From contig NZ_JARZHF010000004.1 of NCBI RefSeq assembly GCF_029891575.1, positions 62,001-126,000 on the forward strand: a DNA stretch of 64,000 nucleotides, given 5' to 3'. Origin of the DNA: Salipaludibacillus daqingensis. GTDB taxonomy: Bacteria > Bacillota > Bacilli > Bacillales > Salisediminibacteriaceae. Numbering within the stretch: position 1 is the first letter of the stretch; the number at the start of each line of letters is the position of its first letter. Made by a program: the position numbers and the translations under genes. Shown piece after piece: positions 1 through 9,531 of this stretch. The notes beneath the pieces are model-generated. The model worked only from the letters and a program-made list of their open reading frames with translations. It was not told the DNA's origin and ran no database searches.

Positions 1-1489
1 ACTATCAAATACAGTCAATGATTTTCGGAGCGAATCAAAGCTCGTTGAAGTTTCGGATAATATTATTTCTCGAGTCGAAACACAAATACCAAAAGAAAAA
101 CAATTAGTAAAACAAACGTTAAGTCTCAAGCACACGCTTGGAATATCTAGCTTAGCTGTCATATCATCGTTTATTATCGCTCTGTTTACGTCTCCAGGCT
201 TTTACTATTGGTTCGTAGACATTACCCCTATGAGTTATGATCATGTAGAAAGAGCGATTGCTGAAGGCTATGGTGAGGAACTTCACCTCGTAGAAGAAGA
301 CAATGATATTCGGATATCTTTTACAAAGGTTATTGCAGATGAGTTAGCTACCCACTTATATTATGAAATTGAAGATTTATCAAAAGAACAGTTATATACG
401 TTTCAAAATATATATCATATAAATGTTACAAATGGAGAAGACGTATGGCCTGACTCCCTATCTGGAAATCAACAACAATATGTTAGTCAATCTCACGATT
501 ATTTACCTAGTGATGAAGAATACATACAAAAGGGAAGAATTGAATTTATGCCTATCGAAGATTCACAAGCCGAATTAGAGCTAATGTTTGATTCACTCAT
601 AGAACTTCCTGATGATAATGAGTTAAACGAGGTCGATCCCTCTCAAGGATATAGTTTTGAACAAACCGCAGGGAATTGGTCCTTTAAAATTCCTGTAGCA
701 AAATCTCCGATTAAAGAATATGATTTATTTGATCAAACGGAAGAAATAGAAGGAAATGATTTTACTTTCCGAAAGTTATCCGTCGGTCCAACGAAAACGG
801 TGTTAGCGTTTCGACAAAATATGATTAAAACAAGTGATTCTATGCACTATCATGGACTAGCCCCTACTGCTCTCTACATCGATGATAAACGTTTTGATTA
901 TCCGAATCCAAATAGCAGATACGGTTACCTCCATGCTCAGTTCCAAGACTCTTTCGAAAGGATCGCATTTGAATCCGTATATTTCGAAAATCTTAATGAC
1001 CTCTCTTTCCAATTTGATTTTGCTTCTCGAAGCGCGAACAAAAGAACGGAAATTGATTTGGATGTTGATCAAAGCTATCCTTACGAGGTCGACTATTTAG
1101 ATTTATCATTTACGATTGAAGAACTTTCGATAGAGGATGAAAGTATGACAGTTATTATAGAAGATAAGTACTATCCTGAAAGAACTCATGAATCAATCCA
1201 TTTTTCTACACTTATTGAGTACCGAAATATTGAGACTTCTCACCATCAAGAAACGGTTATCATGGATGAACATGGGAATGAGCATGAATTTATACACGAA
1301 TATCATATGAACATGATAGATAATCCAAGGTTTTTCACAACGAAATATGAAATGCTTTTGGAAGCAAACGATGGTGAAAAAATTGAGGACTCTCAGCTTA
1401 TTATTGATGGATACAATGAGACAATTCCCTTAGATTATCAAATTGCAATCGAACGAATAGAAGAAATTTCTCATGAACGAGATGATTGA
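1..1489 (+). CDS. Membrane-anchored acidic protein of unknown function, 5' partial
   Basis: The reading frame is open from base 2, so the gene starts before the window; 495 residues are visible. It has a hydrophilic head of about 45 residues, one membrane segment (about residues 46-71, containing LGISSLAVISSFIIAL), then about 420 residues that are very rich in Asp and Glu and have beta-like alternation. I infer a cytoplasmic N-terminus and a large external domain. This single-span layout resembles membrane anti-sigma factors, but I see no conserved motif proving it. An internal ATG at 230 could be mistaken for the start, but the membrane segment lies before it. The gene converges on hemL and shares its terminator. 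It sits where spoVID/ysxE lie in B. subtilis, so it is probably lineage-specific. Confidence 0.6.
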   Translation, partial: LSNTVNDFRSESKLVEVSDNIISRVETQIPKEKQLVKQTLSLKHTLGISSLAVISSFIIALFTSPGFYYWFVDITPMSYDHVERAIAEGYGEELHLVEEDNDIRISFTKVIADELATHLYYEIEDLSKEQLYTFQNIYHINVTNGEDVWPDSLSGNQQQYVSQSHDYLPSDEEYIQKGRIEFMPIEDSQAELELMFDSLIELPDDNELNEVDPSQGYSFEQTAGNWSFKIPVAKSPIKEYDLFDQTEEIEGNDFTFRKLSVGPTKTVLAFRQNMIKTSDSMHYHGLAPTALYIDDKRFDYPNPNSRYGYLHAQFQDSFERIAFESVYFENLNDLSFQFDFASRSANKRTEIDLDVDQSYPYEVDYLDLSFTIEELSIEDESMTVIIEDKYYPERTHESIHFSTLIEYRNIETSHHQETVIMDEHGNEHEFIHEYHMNMIDNPRFFTTKYEMLLEANDGEKIEDSQLIIDGYNETIPLDYQIAIERIEEISHERDD

Positions 1490-1508
1490 AAAGACGCTCT
1501 TAATAACG

Positions 1509-1541
1509 AAAAGGCTCCGCATAAATGCGGAGCCTTTCTCG
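1509..1541. terminator. Bidirectional terminator between the acidic membrane protein and hemL
   Basis: A perfect 10-bp stem (AAGGCTCCGC with GCGGAGCCTT, 6-nt loop) is followed by a short T-rich run on both strands, 15-20 bases past both converging stop codons. Confidence 0.85.
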
Positions 1542-1554
1542 TTTCATTTTTGAC

Positions 1555-2844
1555 TTAACCTCTAATAGTAGCAAATGCTTTCTCTGCTGCTTCAATCGTG
1601 CGGTCAATATCTTCTTCTGTATGTTTCGTTGATAAGAACATTCCTTCAAACTGAGAAGGCGGTAAAGACACACCGTTTTCAAGCATTAGTCGGAAATACT
1701 GTTTGAACATATTAAGATCTGAACTAGAAGCCGTTTCAAAGTTAACAACTTTCTCGTTCGTTAAGAAAAAGCCAACCATCGATCCTGCTCTCGTCACATA
1801 ATGAGGAATATCATGCTTTTTCGCTGCTGCTGCTAACCCTTCAGCAAGGCGATCACCGATACGGTCAAAATGCTTGTAACTCTCTGGAGTTAGTTGGCTA
1901 ATCGTTTCATACCCTGCAGACATCGCTAACGGATTACCGGAAAGTGTCCCTGCTTGATAAATATTTCCTGCCGGTGCGATACGTTCCATAATTTCTCGTT
2001 TCCCACCGAAAGCTCCAACTGGTAATCCTCCACCTATTACTTTTCCAAGACACGTTAAATCTGGCGTAACACCTAATTCTCCTTGAGCACAATGATAACC
2101 AACACGGAAACCTGTCATCACTTCATCGAAAATCATTAATGAACCATGATCTTCGGTAATGGATCGAACACCTTCAAGAAAACCTTCTTCAGGTCGAACA
2201 ACCCCCATGTTTCCAGCTACGGGCTCTAATATAACTGCAGCAATCTCATCACCAAAATTATCAAAAGCTACTTGCAAACTTTCAAGATCGTTATAAGGGA
2301 CGGTTAACGTATTGCTAGCAACTGATGCTGGAACTCCTGGACTATCAGGGAGTCCAAGTGTTGCAACTCCAGATCCTGCTTTGATCAATAAGGAATCACC
2401 ATGGCCGTGGTAACAGCCTTGAAATTTCAAAATTTTATCTCTACCCGTATATCCTCGCGCAAGTCGTAATGCACTCATAGTCGCTTCTGTACCTGAATTC
2501 ACCATGCGCACTACTTCAATAGATGGCACGCGGTCAATAACTAATTCAGCAAGCTTCGTTTCAAGCTTATGAGGAGCGCCAAAACTTGTTCCTTTTTCAG
2601 CTGTTGCTTTCAACGCATCAATAACTTGGTCATCTGCATGGCCGTGAACCAAAGGTCCCCATGAAAGAACATAATCAATGTATTCATTCCCATCTACATC
2701 CCAAATGTGTGAACCTTTGCCGTGATCCATATACACAGGATCCATATCAACAGACTTGAATGCTCGAACCGGACTATTCACTCCTCCTGGCATGAGTGGT
2801 TTTGCTTCGTTAAATGCTTGACTTGATTGTTCCCATTTCATCAT
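1555..2844 (-). CDS. hemL: Glutamate-1-semialdehyde 2,1-aminomutase
   Basis: This PLP enzyme converts glutamate-1-semialdehyde to 5-aminolevulinate, the second step of the C5 haem pathway. The 429-residue length is normal. Visible motifs are [15 protein letters not shown] at the N-terminus, the [13 protein letters not shown] cofactor region, [10 protein letters not shown], and the PLP-lysine motif [14 protein letters not shown] with Lys near 268. The ATG at 2844 is preferred over an in-frame GTG at 2853 because the GTG lies inside the ribosome-binding site AAAGGTGG. It is the last gene of hemA-hemX-hemC-hemD-hemB-hemL, 16 bases after hemB, and ends at a strong terminator. B. subtilis also has a paralogue (gsaB), but the operon position supports hemL. 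Confidence 0.97.
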   Translation of the reverse strand: MMKWEQSSQAFNEAKPLMPGGVNSPVRAFKSVDMDPVYMDHGKGSHIWDVDGNEYIDYVLSWGPLVHGHADDQVIDALKATAEKGTSFGAPHKLETKLAELVIDRVPSIEVVRMVNSGTEATMSALRLARGYTGRDKILKFQGCYHGHGDSLLIKAGSGVATLGLPDSPGVPASVASNTLTVPYNDLESLQVAFDNFGDEIAAVILEPVAGNMGVVRPEEGFLEGVRSITEDHGSLMIFDEVMTGFRVGYHCAQGELGVTPDLTCLGKVIGGGLPVGAFGGKREIMERIAPAGNIYQAGTLSGNPLAMSAGYETISQLTPESYKHFDRIGDRLAEGLAAAAKKHDIPHYVTRAGSMVGFFLTNEKVVNFETASSSDLNMFKQYFRLMLENGVSLPPSQFEGMFLSTKHTEEDIDRTIEAAEKAFATIRG

Positions 2845-2860
2845 TAAAGCCACCTTTCAC

Positions 2861-3844
2861 TTATTCGTCTTCTTTTATCCATGTAGCAATATCTTTAGCA
2901 AAGTACGTCAATATTAAATCAGCACCTGCTCGTTTCATACTCGTCATTTTTTCCATAACAATTGCTTTTTCATCCACCCAACCGTTTTGCGCCGCGGCTT
3001 TAATCATTGAATACTCACCGCTAACGTTGTACGCAACAATCGGAAGGTCATGCCGAGTTCGCACATCGCGAATGATGTCTAAATAAGAAAGAGCTGGTTT
3101 AACGATAAGGAAATCGGCTCCTTCATCAACATCTGACTGCGCTTCTCGAAACGCTTCAAGTCTATTTGCTGGATCCATTTGATACGTTTTACGATCGCCA
3201 GATTTTGGTGAACTATGAGCCGCATCTCTGAATGGTCCATAAAAAGCAGAAGCATATTTCACTGCATAACTCATGATCGGAATATCTGTATAACCAGCTT
3301 CATCTAACCCTTGGCGGATCGCCGCAACAAAACCGTCCATCATATTCGATGGAGCAATGATATCCGCCCCCGCTTCTGCTTGTGATACAGCTGTTTTGGC
3401 TAATAAAGCTAACGATTCATCGTTGATAATTTCTCCATTTTGTACAACACCACAGTGACCGTGGTCTGTAAACTGGCACAAACAAGTATCTGCAATAACA
3501 GTTAACTGAGGGTGACGTTGTTTGATTTGTCTCGTTGCCTCTTGAACGATTCCGTTATGATCGTACGCACAAGTACCTACGTCATCTTTATGAGTGGGAA
3601 TACCAAACAAAATCAATGACTCAATTCCAACTTCCACTGCTTCATCCACTTCTTCGTTTATTAAATCTAACGACCTCTGAAAAACTCCCGGCATTGACGG
3701 GACCTCATTTTTTATATTTTCCCCTTCTAAAACAAAAAGAGGGTATATCAAATCTTCTTTTCTTACATGCGTTTCTCTAATCATTGAACGGATTCCTGGT
3801 GTTCTTCTTAGTCGACGGTGCCGACGGAATTCAAGACTGGACAT
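2861..3844 (-). CDS. hemB: Porphobilinogen synthase (delta-aminolevulinate dehydratase)
   Basis: The enzyme condenses two 5-aminolevulinate molecules into porphobilinogen in the cytoplasm. The protein has 327 residues, normal for the family. The zinc-binding cysteine cluster is visible ([14 protein letters not shown], Cys121, Cys123, Cys131), so this is the zinc type. Both active-site lysines are present: [16 protein letters not shown] (Lys196) and [13 protein letters not shown] (Lys249, Schiff base). The start has the RBS AAAGGAGGA. It lies between hemD and hemL in the haem operon with gaps of only about 15 bases, so the genes are probably co-transcribed. Confidence 0.97.
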   Translation of the reverse strand: MSSLEFRRHRRLRRTPGIRSMIRETHVRKEDLIYPLFVLEGENIKNEVPSMPGVFQRSLDLINEEVDEAVEVGIESLILFGIPTHKDDVGTCAYDHNGIVQEATRQIKQRHPQLTVIADTCLCQFTDHGHCGVVQNGEIINDESLALLAKTAVSQAEAGADIIAPSNMMDGFVAAIRQGLDEAGYTDIPIMSYAVKYASAFYGPFRDAAHSSPKSGDRKTYQMDPANRLEAFREAQSDVDEGADFLIVKPALSYLDIIRDVRTRHDLPIVAYNVSGEYSMIKAAAQNGWVDEKAIVMEKMTSMKRAGADLILTYFAKDIATWIKEDE

Positions 3845-3859
3845 GTAACATTTCCTCCT

Positions 3860-4648
3860 TTAAATATCAGCTTGTTCCTCTTCTACTATATCTAACATAG
3901 ATTCGATCGTATAATTATCTGGAACGAGTACCTTAAGAATATCATAACGTGAAAGGGCTTCTGCTGTCACTCGCCCAATCGCAACAAACATTATCTTCTC
4001 TTTTATCGAGGAAATAACATTTTCATCAACTTGTTTAAAAAAAGAGTGAACGATAGATGGACTCGTTACTAATACAATATCCAACTCGTTATTTTTTAAT
4101 AGATGATTTAGTTTTGTTTGATATTGATCGTTCATCACTGTTTCATAAGCCACCATTTCATAAACAAACCGCCCTGAATCAAGCAATGTATCTACTAATA
4201 CTTTTCTAGACTGACTGCTCCTAGGATAAAAAAAACTATCGGTCGAGTGTGATGCATTTATAAGGGAAACAGCTAAATGCTCCGCATCAAATTTCTCTTC
4301 CGGACAAACATCTACATAAAATCCGTACTCGCCAACAATTTCTTTTGTTTTCTCCCCTACGACGGCGACCTTCTTAGATCCTATAACTTTTGATACTTCA
4401 AACCCACATTCCTCTAATGCTTCGCACGTATAGTGAAAGCTATTCACACTAGTAAAAATAAGCCAATCACTTTTCATTATTCTCATTAATTCTTTGTTTC
4501 TTTGTTGGATATTTTCAGGAGGTTGAATGGCAATGAGGGGAATTTCAATAGAAATTCCCCCTCGTCTTTCAATCTCATATGTTAAAGAATTAGCTTGATG
4601 ACCCGCTCTTGTATTTAAAAATTTCAGTCCACGAAGTGAGCTCATCAT
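3860..4648 (-). CDS. hemD: Uroporphyrinogen-III synthase
   Basis: HemD closes and inverts ring D of hydroxymethylbilane to give uroporphyrinogen III. Sequence in this family is poorly conserved, so the call rests on length (262 residues), weak motifs (N-terminal LNTRAGHQANSLTYEIE, DWLIFTSVNSFHYT, DIVLVTSPSIVHSFF, MFVAIGRVTAEALSRY near the C-terminus) and position between hemC and hemB. The start is the first ATG of an ATG-ATG pair 6 bases after the RBS GGGGAG; an upstream in-frame TTG at 4660 overlaps the RBS and is unlikely. Confidence 0.92.
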   Translation of the reverse strand: MMSSLRGLKFLNTRAGHQANSLTYEIERRGGISIEIPLIAIQPPENIQQRNKELMRIMKSDWLIFTSVNSFHYTCEALEECGFEVSKVIGSKKVAVVGEKTKEIVGEYGFYVDVCPEEKFDAEHLAVSLINASHSTDSFFYPRSSQSRKVLVDTLLDSGRFVYEMVAYETVMNDQYQTKLNHLLKNNELDIVLVTSPSIVHSFFKQVDENVISSIKEKIMFVAIGRVTAEALSRYDILKVLVPDNYTIESMLDIVEEEQADI

Positions 4649-4663
4649 AAATCTCCCCAATTA

Positions 4664-5596
4664 TTAATCTAACTCTTCTTTTACTTTATCAAGAACTTCC
4701 TTTGCCCCTTCAGATAACATTTTTTCTGCTGCTTGTTTTCCAATTGCAACAGGATCGTCACCCTTAATCGATTCTTTAAATATCAACTTTCCGTCTGGAG
4801 ATGCTACTAACGCTGTTAAAGAAACGTCTCCATCACTTTCTAGCTGGGCATATCCAGCTATCGGCACTTGACATCCGCCTTCTACTGTATGAAGAAAAGA
4901 ACGTTCTGCCGCAACCGTTCTCGCTGTTTTTGCGTCATTAATATGTGCTAACAGTTCCAACAATTCCTTATCATCTTCACGACATTCGATGCCAAGAGCA
5001 CCTTGACCTACGGCTGGTAAACAAATTGTCGGATCTAAAAATTCCGTGACAATATCTTTTGTCCAACCAACTCGTTCAAGACCTGCGGCTGCTAAAATAA
5101 TCGCATCAAATGTCCCCTCTTCTCTACACTTCCTTAATCGGGTGTCAATGTTTCCACGAATCCAATGAATGTTCAAATCAGGTCGTTGTGCGAGCACTTG
5201 GGAACTACGACGTAAACTACTCGTTCCTACTGTCGAACCTGCTGGCAACTCCATGAGCGTTTTTCCACTGTTGGAAATGAATGCGTCTCTAGGATCTACA
5301 CGGTCTGGTACTGCACCAATTGTTAACCCTTCTGCCATCTGAGAAGGTAAATCCTTCATACTATGAACGGCCATATCAATCTCACCGTCGTACATCGCTT
5401 TTTCAATTTCTTTTACAAAAAGCCCTTTTCCTCCGACTTTAGATAATGTTACATCGAGAATTTTATCTCCTTTTGTAACAATCTCTTTAATTTCAAACTC
5501 AAATGGGAGGTTCAACTGATTTAATTGATCAATTACCCATCTCGTTTGTGTCATCGCTAAGTTACTTTTTCTCGAACCAATGATTACTTTTCTCAT
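4664..5596 (-). CDS. hemC: Hydroxymethylbilane synthase (porphobilinogen deaminase)
   Basis: HemC polymerises four porphobilinogen units into hydroxymethylbilane. At 310 residues it is full length. It starts with the typical [16 protein letters not shown] and carries the catalytic aspartate in [11 protein letters not shown] (Asp82), [10 protein letters not shown] and [12 protein letters not shown] in the substrate cleft, and the cysteine that holds the dipyrromethane cofactor in [12 protein letters not shown] (Cys242). It precedes hemD by 15 bases. The 140-base gap to hemX upstream is unusually long for this operon but shows no clear promoter or hairpin. Confidence 0.97.
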   Translation of the reverse strand: MRKVIIGSRKSNLAMTQTRWVIDQLNQLNLPFEFEIKEIVTKGDKILDVTLSKVGGKGLFVKEIEKAMYDGEIDMAVHSMKDLPSQMAEGLTIGAVPDRVDPRDAFISNSGKTLMELPAGSTVGTSSLRRSSQVLAQRPDLNIHWIRGNIDTRLRKCREEGTFDAIILAAAGLERVGWTKDIVTEFLDPTICLPAVGQGALGIECREDDKELLELLAHINDAKTARTVAAERSFLHTVEGGCQVPIAGYAQLESDGDVSLTALVASPDGKLIFKESIKGDDPVAIGKQAAEKMLSEGAKEVLDKVKEELD

Positions 5597-5736
5597 GAAT
5601 GACCTCCGTATAGCGTTATTCGAATATGTTAGTGTTTCATTTTTTTTTCGAATAGTTATTCTTTCATATTATTATATAGAAAATCAGCTTACACATTATC
5701 AACTTATTTATCATTTAGATAGGTTGATAATCATCA

Positions 5737-6558
5737 CTACCAAATATGAAATTGTGAAAATGAACTAGATAAAAAATAATTAATAAGTAATACTAAAAAT
5801 GCTGCAATATTTAATAATGCTAAGCTATATCCCCGTCTATTTTTGACCTGATACTGAAATAAGTATACGCCATAAACTCCCAGTAAAACAAACGAACTGA
5901 GTACTTTTAAGTCGTACCATGGAATCATCTCAAATTTAACCCACGCCCAAATGATACCTAGAATTAAACCAATTAACATGAGTGGTACTCCGATCAATGT
6001 AAACATGTAAGATCGTTTTTCTAAATTGGATAAATTCCCTGTTCTCTCCATTTTTTCTCCCCATCGTTTTCGCTTCAACATCTGGTGTTGAAAAAAATAA
6101 AGCATGGAGAAAGAAAAAGAGAGCGTAAACATCGCATAGGATAACAATAGGATAACGACATGAATAATAAGCAACTCTAAAATTAATAATTCTGCTAATT
6201 GAGATGACACATCACCCGCTGGTGCAAATAGGCTCACGGTCAAAATAGAAAATCCAATTAAATTAACAATAAATACGAGAAAATCCATTCGATACAATTT
6301 GTTAATGACAAGAGAGAAGGTAACTAAAATCCAAGCGTAAAAAAACATCCCTTCAAAAATTGTCATAATAGGTAATCGACTAAACTCCATCGCCCTCATA
6401 ATTAAAAATAGTAATTGCATAATCCAGACAATAGAAAGCAACCAGAAGGCTACACGATTCACCTTCTGGTTGTTTTGAATAAAATCAATGAAATATCCGA
6501 GAACACTCAGACAATAAAATACAATGATGAGGATATAAAGCAGATTTAAACCAATCAT
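5737..6558 (-). CDS. hemX: HemX, CcsA-like integral membrane protein of the haem operon
   Basis: A 273-residue protein with about eight hydrophobic segments, belonging by composition and position to the HemX/CcsA cytochrome c assembly family. In B. subtilis HemX lowers the level of glutamyl-tRNA reductase (HemA) and is not essential for haem synthesis; its role here is inferred from synteny. The WAWVKFEMIPWYDLKVLSSF stretch near the C-terminus recalls the tryptophan-rich region of CcsA-type haem handlers. The start has a strong RBS (GAGGGGGAAACAGC). It lies 15 bases after hemA and is probably in the same transcript. Confidence 0.92.
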   Translation of the reverse strand: MIGLNLLYILIIVFYCLSVLGYFIDFIQNNQKVNRVAFWLLSIVWIMQLLFLIMRAMEFSRLPIMTIFEGMFFYAWILVTFSLVINKLYRMDFLVFIVNLIGFSILTVSLFAPAGDVSSQLAELLILELLIIHVVILLLSYAMFTLSFSFSMLYFFQHQMLKRKRWGEKMERTGNLSNLEKRSYMFTLIGVPLMLIGLILGIIWAWVKFEMIPWYDLKVLSSFVLLGVYGVYLFQYQVKNRRGYSLALLNIAAFLVLLINYFLSSSFSQFHIW

Positions 6559-6573
6559 GCTGTTTCCCCCTCT

Positions 6574-7962
6574 CTAGACAGAGCGGGTGACCGCCTGAGT
6601 CTGCGCAGCCATTTTTAATTTCCTTTTTTCAATATTCCACTCTCGCTCAATCTTGTTGATTTGAATGTTACAAGCCAATACATTATCTTGTTCTTTTAGC
6701 TGTTCTTCTAATGCAAATACTCGAGTCATATACGCAAGAAGTTCATCTGAATTTTGTTCTTCTGGAACTTCTTTCAATGCTGTAATTGGATCCCGCAGTA
6801 GTTGATTAATCACGCTCTTCATATGTTTTCTAATAACTTTTTTCTCTCGTTCTGATAAGCTAGAAAGTTTTCTTTCAAGACTCTCCATCGTTTCCGATTG
6901 AATCGATGTTGCTTTTTGGCGAAGAGCAGTAATAACAGGCACAACGCCTAACGTATCAAGCCAATGACTAAAGTCAACCAATTCTTGTTCTATCATCAAC
7001 TCAATAATTTCTGCTTCTTGCTTTCTTTCTTCTAAATTTGCAGCAACAATACCTTGTAAGTCATCAATATCATACAAATATACGTTATCTAAATCCGCCA
7101 ATTCAGGATCTAAATCCCTTGGAACTGCAATATCAACTAAAAATAACGGTCTACCTTTTCTCTTTTTAATTAACTCATGAACTTCCCTTTTATTTATAAC
7201 ATAATCTTTTGAACCAGTAGAACTAATTAATATATCTGTTGATTCAAGAGAATCATTTAAATTTTTTATGTCTTCTGCTTTGCCTAGAAATTTTGATGCA
7301 AGTTCCTCGGCTTTTTGTTTTGTTCGGTTTATAACAGTAATATCATTGACCCCACTAGTCGAAAGATGTTTTGCCGTAAGCTCACTCATCTTTCCAGCAC
7401 CCATGATTAACACTTTTTTATCTGAGAAATCTCCAAAAATCTTCTTGCCCAATTCAACGGCTGCATAACTAACTGACACAGCATTTTCGCCAATAGCTGT
7501 TTCAGAATGCGCACGTTTTGCAAGTGTAATTGCTTGTTTGAACAAATGGTTGAAAATAGTCCCCGTTGTTTTTTGTTCTTGAGCCTCTAAAAATCCAGTA
7601 CGAACTTGCCCAAGAATTTGCGTTTCTCCTAAAACCATCGAATCAAGACCACAACTTACACGAAAAAGGTGTTCAATCGCGTGTTCATCTTCACGTATTT
7701 GTAAATAGTGACTAAATTCATCTTTAGGGATCCCAAACCATTCAGAAAGAAACACTTTAGTATAATAGCGACCTGTATGCAATTGATCTGCAACGACATA
7801 AATTTCAGTACGATTACAAGTCGACACAATAACACTTTCTAAAACACTTTTTGATTGGCGTAATTTCGTTACCGCCTGTCCCATATCATCTTGAAAAGAA
7901 AATTTCTCTCGTATTTCTACTGGAGTTGTTTTATAATTCAAACTGACAACTAGGATGTGCAT
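6574..7962 (-). CDS. hemA: Glutamyl-tRNA reductase
   Basis: HemA reduces glutamyl-tRNA(Glu) to glutamate-1-semialdehyde with NADPH, the committed and usually regulated step of haem synthesis. The 462 residues are normal. The catalytic cysteine is in [12 protein letters not shown] (Cys49), followed by the [18 protein letters not shown] motif, the NADPH fold with [17 protein letters not shown], and a C-terminal dimerisation helix region. The ATG at 7962 follows the RBS GGGGGGTGACGGT; the longer frame up to 8013 has no RBS and would add 17 unconserved residues. It is the first gene of the minus-strand haem operon. Confidence 0.96.
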   Translation of the reverse strand: MHILVVSLNYKTTPVEIREKFSFQDDMGQAVTKLRQSKSVLESVIVSTCNRTEIYVVADQLHTGRYYTKVFLSEWFGIPKDEFSHYLQIREDEHAIEHLFRVSCGLDSMVLGETQILGQVRTGFLEAQEQKTTGTIFNHLFKQAITLAKRAHSETAIGENAVSVSYAAVELGKKIFGDFSDKKVLIMGAGKMSELTAKHLSTSGVNDITVINRTKQKAEELASKFLGKAEDIKNLNDSLESTDILISSTGSKDYVINKREVHELIKKRKGRPLFLVDIAVPRDLDPELADLDNVYLYDIDDLQGIVAANLEERKQEAEIIELMIEQELVDFSHWLDTLGVVPVITALRQKATSIQSETMESLERKLSSLSEREKKVIRKHMKSVINQLLRDPITALKEVPEEQNSDELLAYMTRVFALEEQLKEQDNVLACNIQINKIEREWNIEKRKLKMAAQTQAVTRSV

Positions 7963-8058
7963 ACCGTCACCCCCCTGACTTCGAACCGACATCCATTTTA
8001 CACTGTAATTCATTATATGACAAATTTTTATAGATTGCTTTATGATAACCTGTTTTAT

Positions 8059-8088
8059 ATTATAACATCTTTAATCTAGTAACATAAA
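8059..8088 (-). promoter_or_regulatory. Candidate SigA promoter of the haem operon
   Basis: On the minus strand a perfect TATAAT (complement of 8059-8064) lies about 95 bases before hemA, with TTATGT about 17 bases further upstream as a weak -35. B. subtilis hemA is controlled by PerR; I see only one AT-rich half of a possible PerR box here, so that control is not supported. Confidence 0.45.
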
Positions 8089-8230
8089 TTGAAACGAATT
8101 TTAAATTGATTAATTTGTGAACTTTCTGTGAACAAAAAACACACTTTTCCTTCATGTGAAAATTTTATCAAGTTAAAGTTATCTTTTCCTATCAATACCA
8201 ATTTTAGTCATCTAAGGAGCGATGAATTTC

Positions 8231-8716
8231 ATGAAATCAAATCAGGCACTCCCAGGTATCATTTTAGTCGTTATTGGTATCTATTTTTTATCTCAACAAT
8301 TTGACTTCTCCCTTCCTTATTCGGATATTCTTTTGAAATGGCCTTCAATGTTGCTATTATTCGGTTTAGTGTTATCTTGGCAAGGTTTTTCCAACCGTGA
8401 TGACAATAAGATGTTTTCTGGCGTCGTCTTGCTTGGCTTAGGAACATTATTTCATGGTGTACATACGTTTGAATATTGGACGTTTCATTGGCCTTACTTC
8501 ACATTAATTATTTCATTTGCTTTTTTCTTGAAATACTTTGTGAATAAACGAGATGGAATCACTACAGGTGTAATCTTGCTGATCATTTCTGTTACGGCAC
8601 TATTTTTCTCATCAATCACTCAGTGGTTGAATTCTATCCACTCAAGTTTTGAGTCTTTTTGGCCGGTCATACTCATTCTCATTGGATTATATTTATTATT
8701 CTTTCGCAAAAAATAA
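8231..8716 (+). CDS. ysxD: YsxD-like small integral membrane protein
   Basis: A 161-residue protein with four to five hydrophobic segments (starting QALPGIILVVIGIYFLSQQF, then LLLFGLVLSWQG, GVVLLGLGTLFHGVHTF, GVILLIISVTALFFS and a last helix ending LLFFRKK). Size, repeated GIxLLxxG helices and the place between hemA and engB match YsxD-type proteins; function is unknown. ATG 8231 is chosen because the RBS AAGGAG at 8214-8219 is only two bases from the alternative ATG at 8222. It is divergent from the haem operon, so 7963-8230 holds both promoters. Confidence 0.75.
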   Translation: MKSNQALPGIILVVIGIYFLSQQFDFSLPYSDILLKWPSMLLLFGLVLSWQGFSNRDDNKMFSGVVLLGLGTLFHGVHTFEYWTFHWPYFTLIISFAFFLKYFVNKRDGITTGVILLIISVTALFFSSITQWLNSIHSSFESFWPVILILIGLYLLFFRKK

Positions 8717-8823
8717 TTATTCTGTTATACACAGGATATAGCATTTCTATCAATGTAGATGTGATTTTGCTCACCTTTAGAATGAAAAAATTTGAACAAA
8801 ATAGAAAGCTTCAATACTTTATA

Positions 8824-8855
8824 AAAAGGATGCGACCGTTGGGTCACATCCTTTT
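8824..8855. terminator. Bidirectional terminator between ysxD and engB
   Basis: The stem AAAAGGATGCGACC / GGGTCACATCCTTTT has T/A runs on both sides and lies between two converging genes. Confidence 0.8.
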
Positions 8856-8889
8856 CCTTATTACTTGTTGTCAGAATTGCTAAAAATCA

Positions 8890-9531
8890 TTAAAGCTCTT
8901 CATCATTTTCTTGCTCTTCATCTTCTTTGAAATAACGCTCTTCTTTTGAAAATAGTAATTGTGTAATTTCTTTCCAAGCTCGTTCTTTTCCTTGAGCTGT
9001 CTCAGCAGAAAATAGGATGATAGGATCTTCTTGTTTCACTTGAAGGCCTTCTCTGATTTGTTTAATATGTTTATCCCATTTTCCTTTAGAGATTTTATCT
9101 GCCTTTGTTGCAACGATAATAACCGGAAGCTCATGATATTTTAACCACTCATACATCATTTTGTCATCCTCTGTCGGGTTATGACGAGAATCAATCAGTT
9201 GTACGACACCTTTTAGCTGCCTTCTCGTTTCAATATAGCCTTCCATGACACGACCCCATGCTTCTCGTTCTTTTTTGGATACTTTTGCATATCCGTAGCC
9301 AGGTACATCTACAAAGTGAAAACGATCATTTATGATATAAAAATTTAATGTTTGAGTTTTACCTGGTCGTTGAGACGTTCTCGCTAAACCTTTTCTTGTT
9401 AACAAAGTGTTAATAAAGGAAGACTTACCTACATTCGAACGGCCTGAAAGAGCCACTTCAGGGAATGGGCCTAAAGGAAATTGATGTTCTTTCGCTGCAC
9501 TTATAACTAACTCTGCGTTATGAATTTTCAT
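8890..9531 (-). CDS. engB: Ribosome-biogenesis GTPase YsxC/EngB
   Basis: An essential GTPase that acts in late assembly of the 50S ribosomal subunit. The G motifs are clear: GRSNVGKSS (residues 30-38), the switch region ending in G3 [10 protein letters not shown] (75-84) and ATKADK (141-146). The tail from about residue 195 is very acidic ([11 protein letters not shown]), slightly longer than in B. subtilis. The ATG overlaps the lonA stop by four bases (ATGA), showing translational coupling to lonA as in other Bacillus. Confidence 0.96.
   Translation of the reverse strand: MKIHNAELVISAAKEHQFPLGPFPEVALSGRSNVGKSSFINTLLTRKGLARTSQRPGKTQTLNFYIINDRFHFVDVPGYGYAKVSKKEREAWGRVMEGYIETRRQLKGVVQLIDSRHNPTEDDKMMYEWLKYHELPVIIVATKADKISKGKWDKHIKQIREGLQVKQEDPIILFSAETAQGKERAWKEITQLLFSKEERYFKEDEEQENDEEL

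Noticed and set aside
8030-8110. PerR box at the hemA promoter
   Set aside because: Only one half of the 7-1-7 palindrome is present (TTATAAT followed by a non-matching half).
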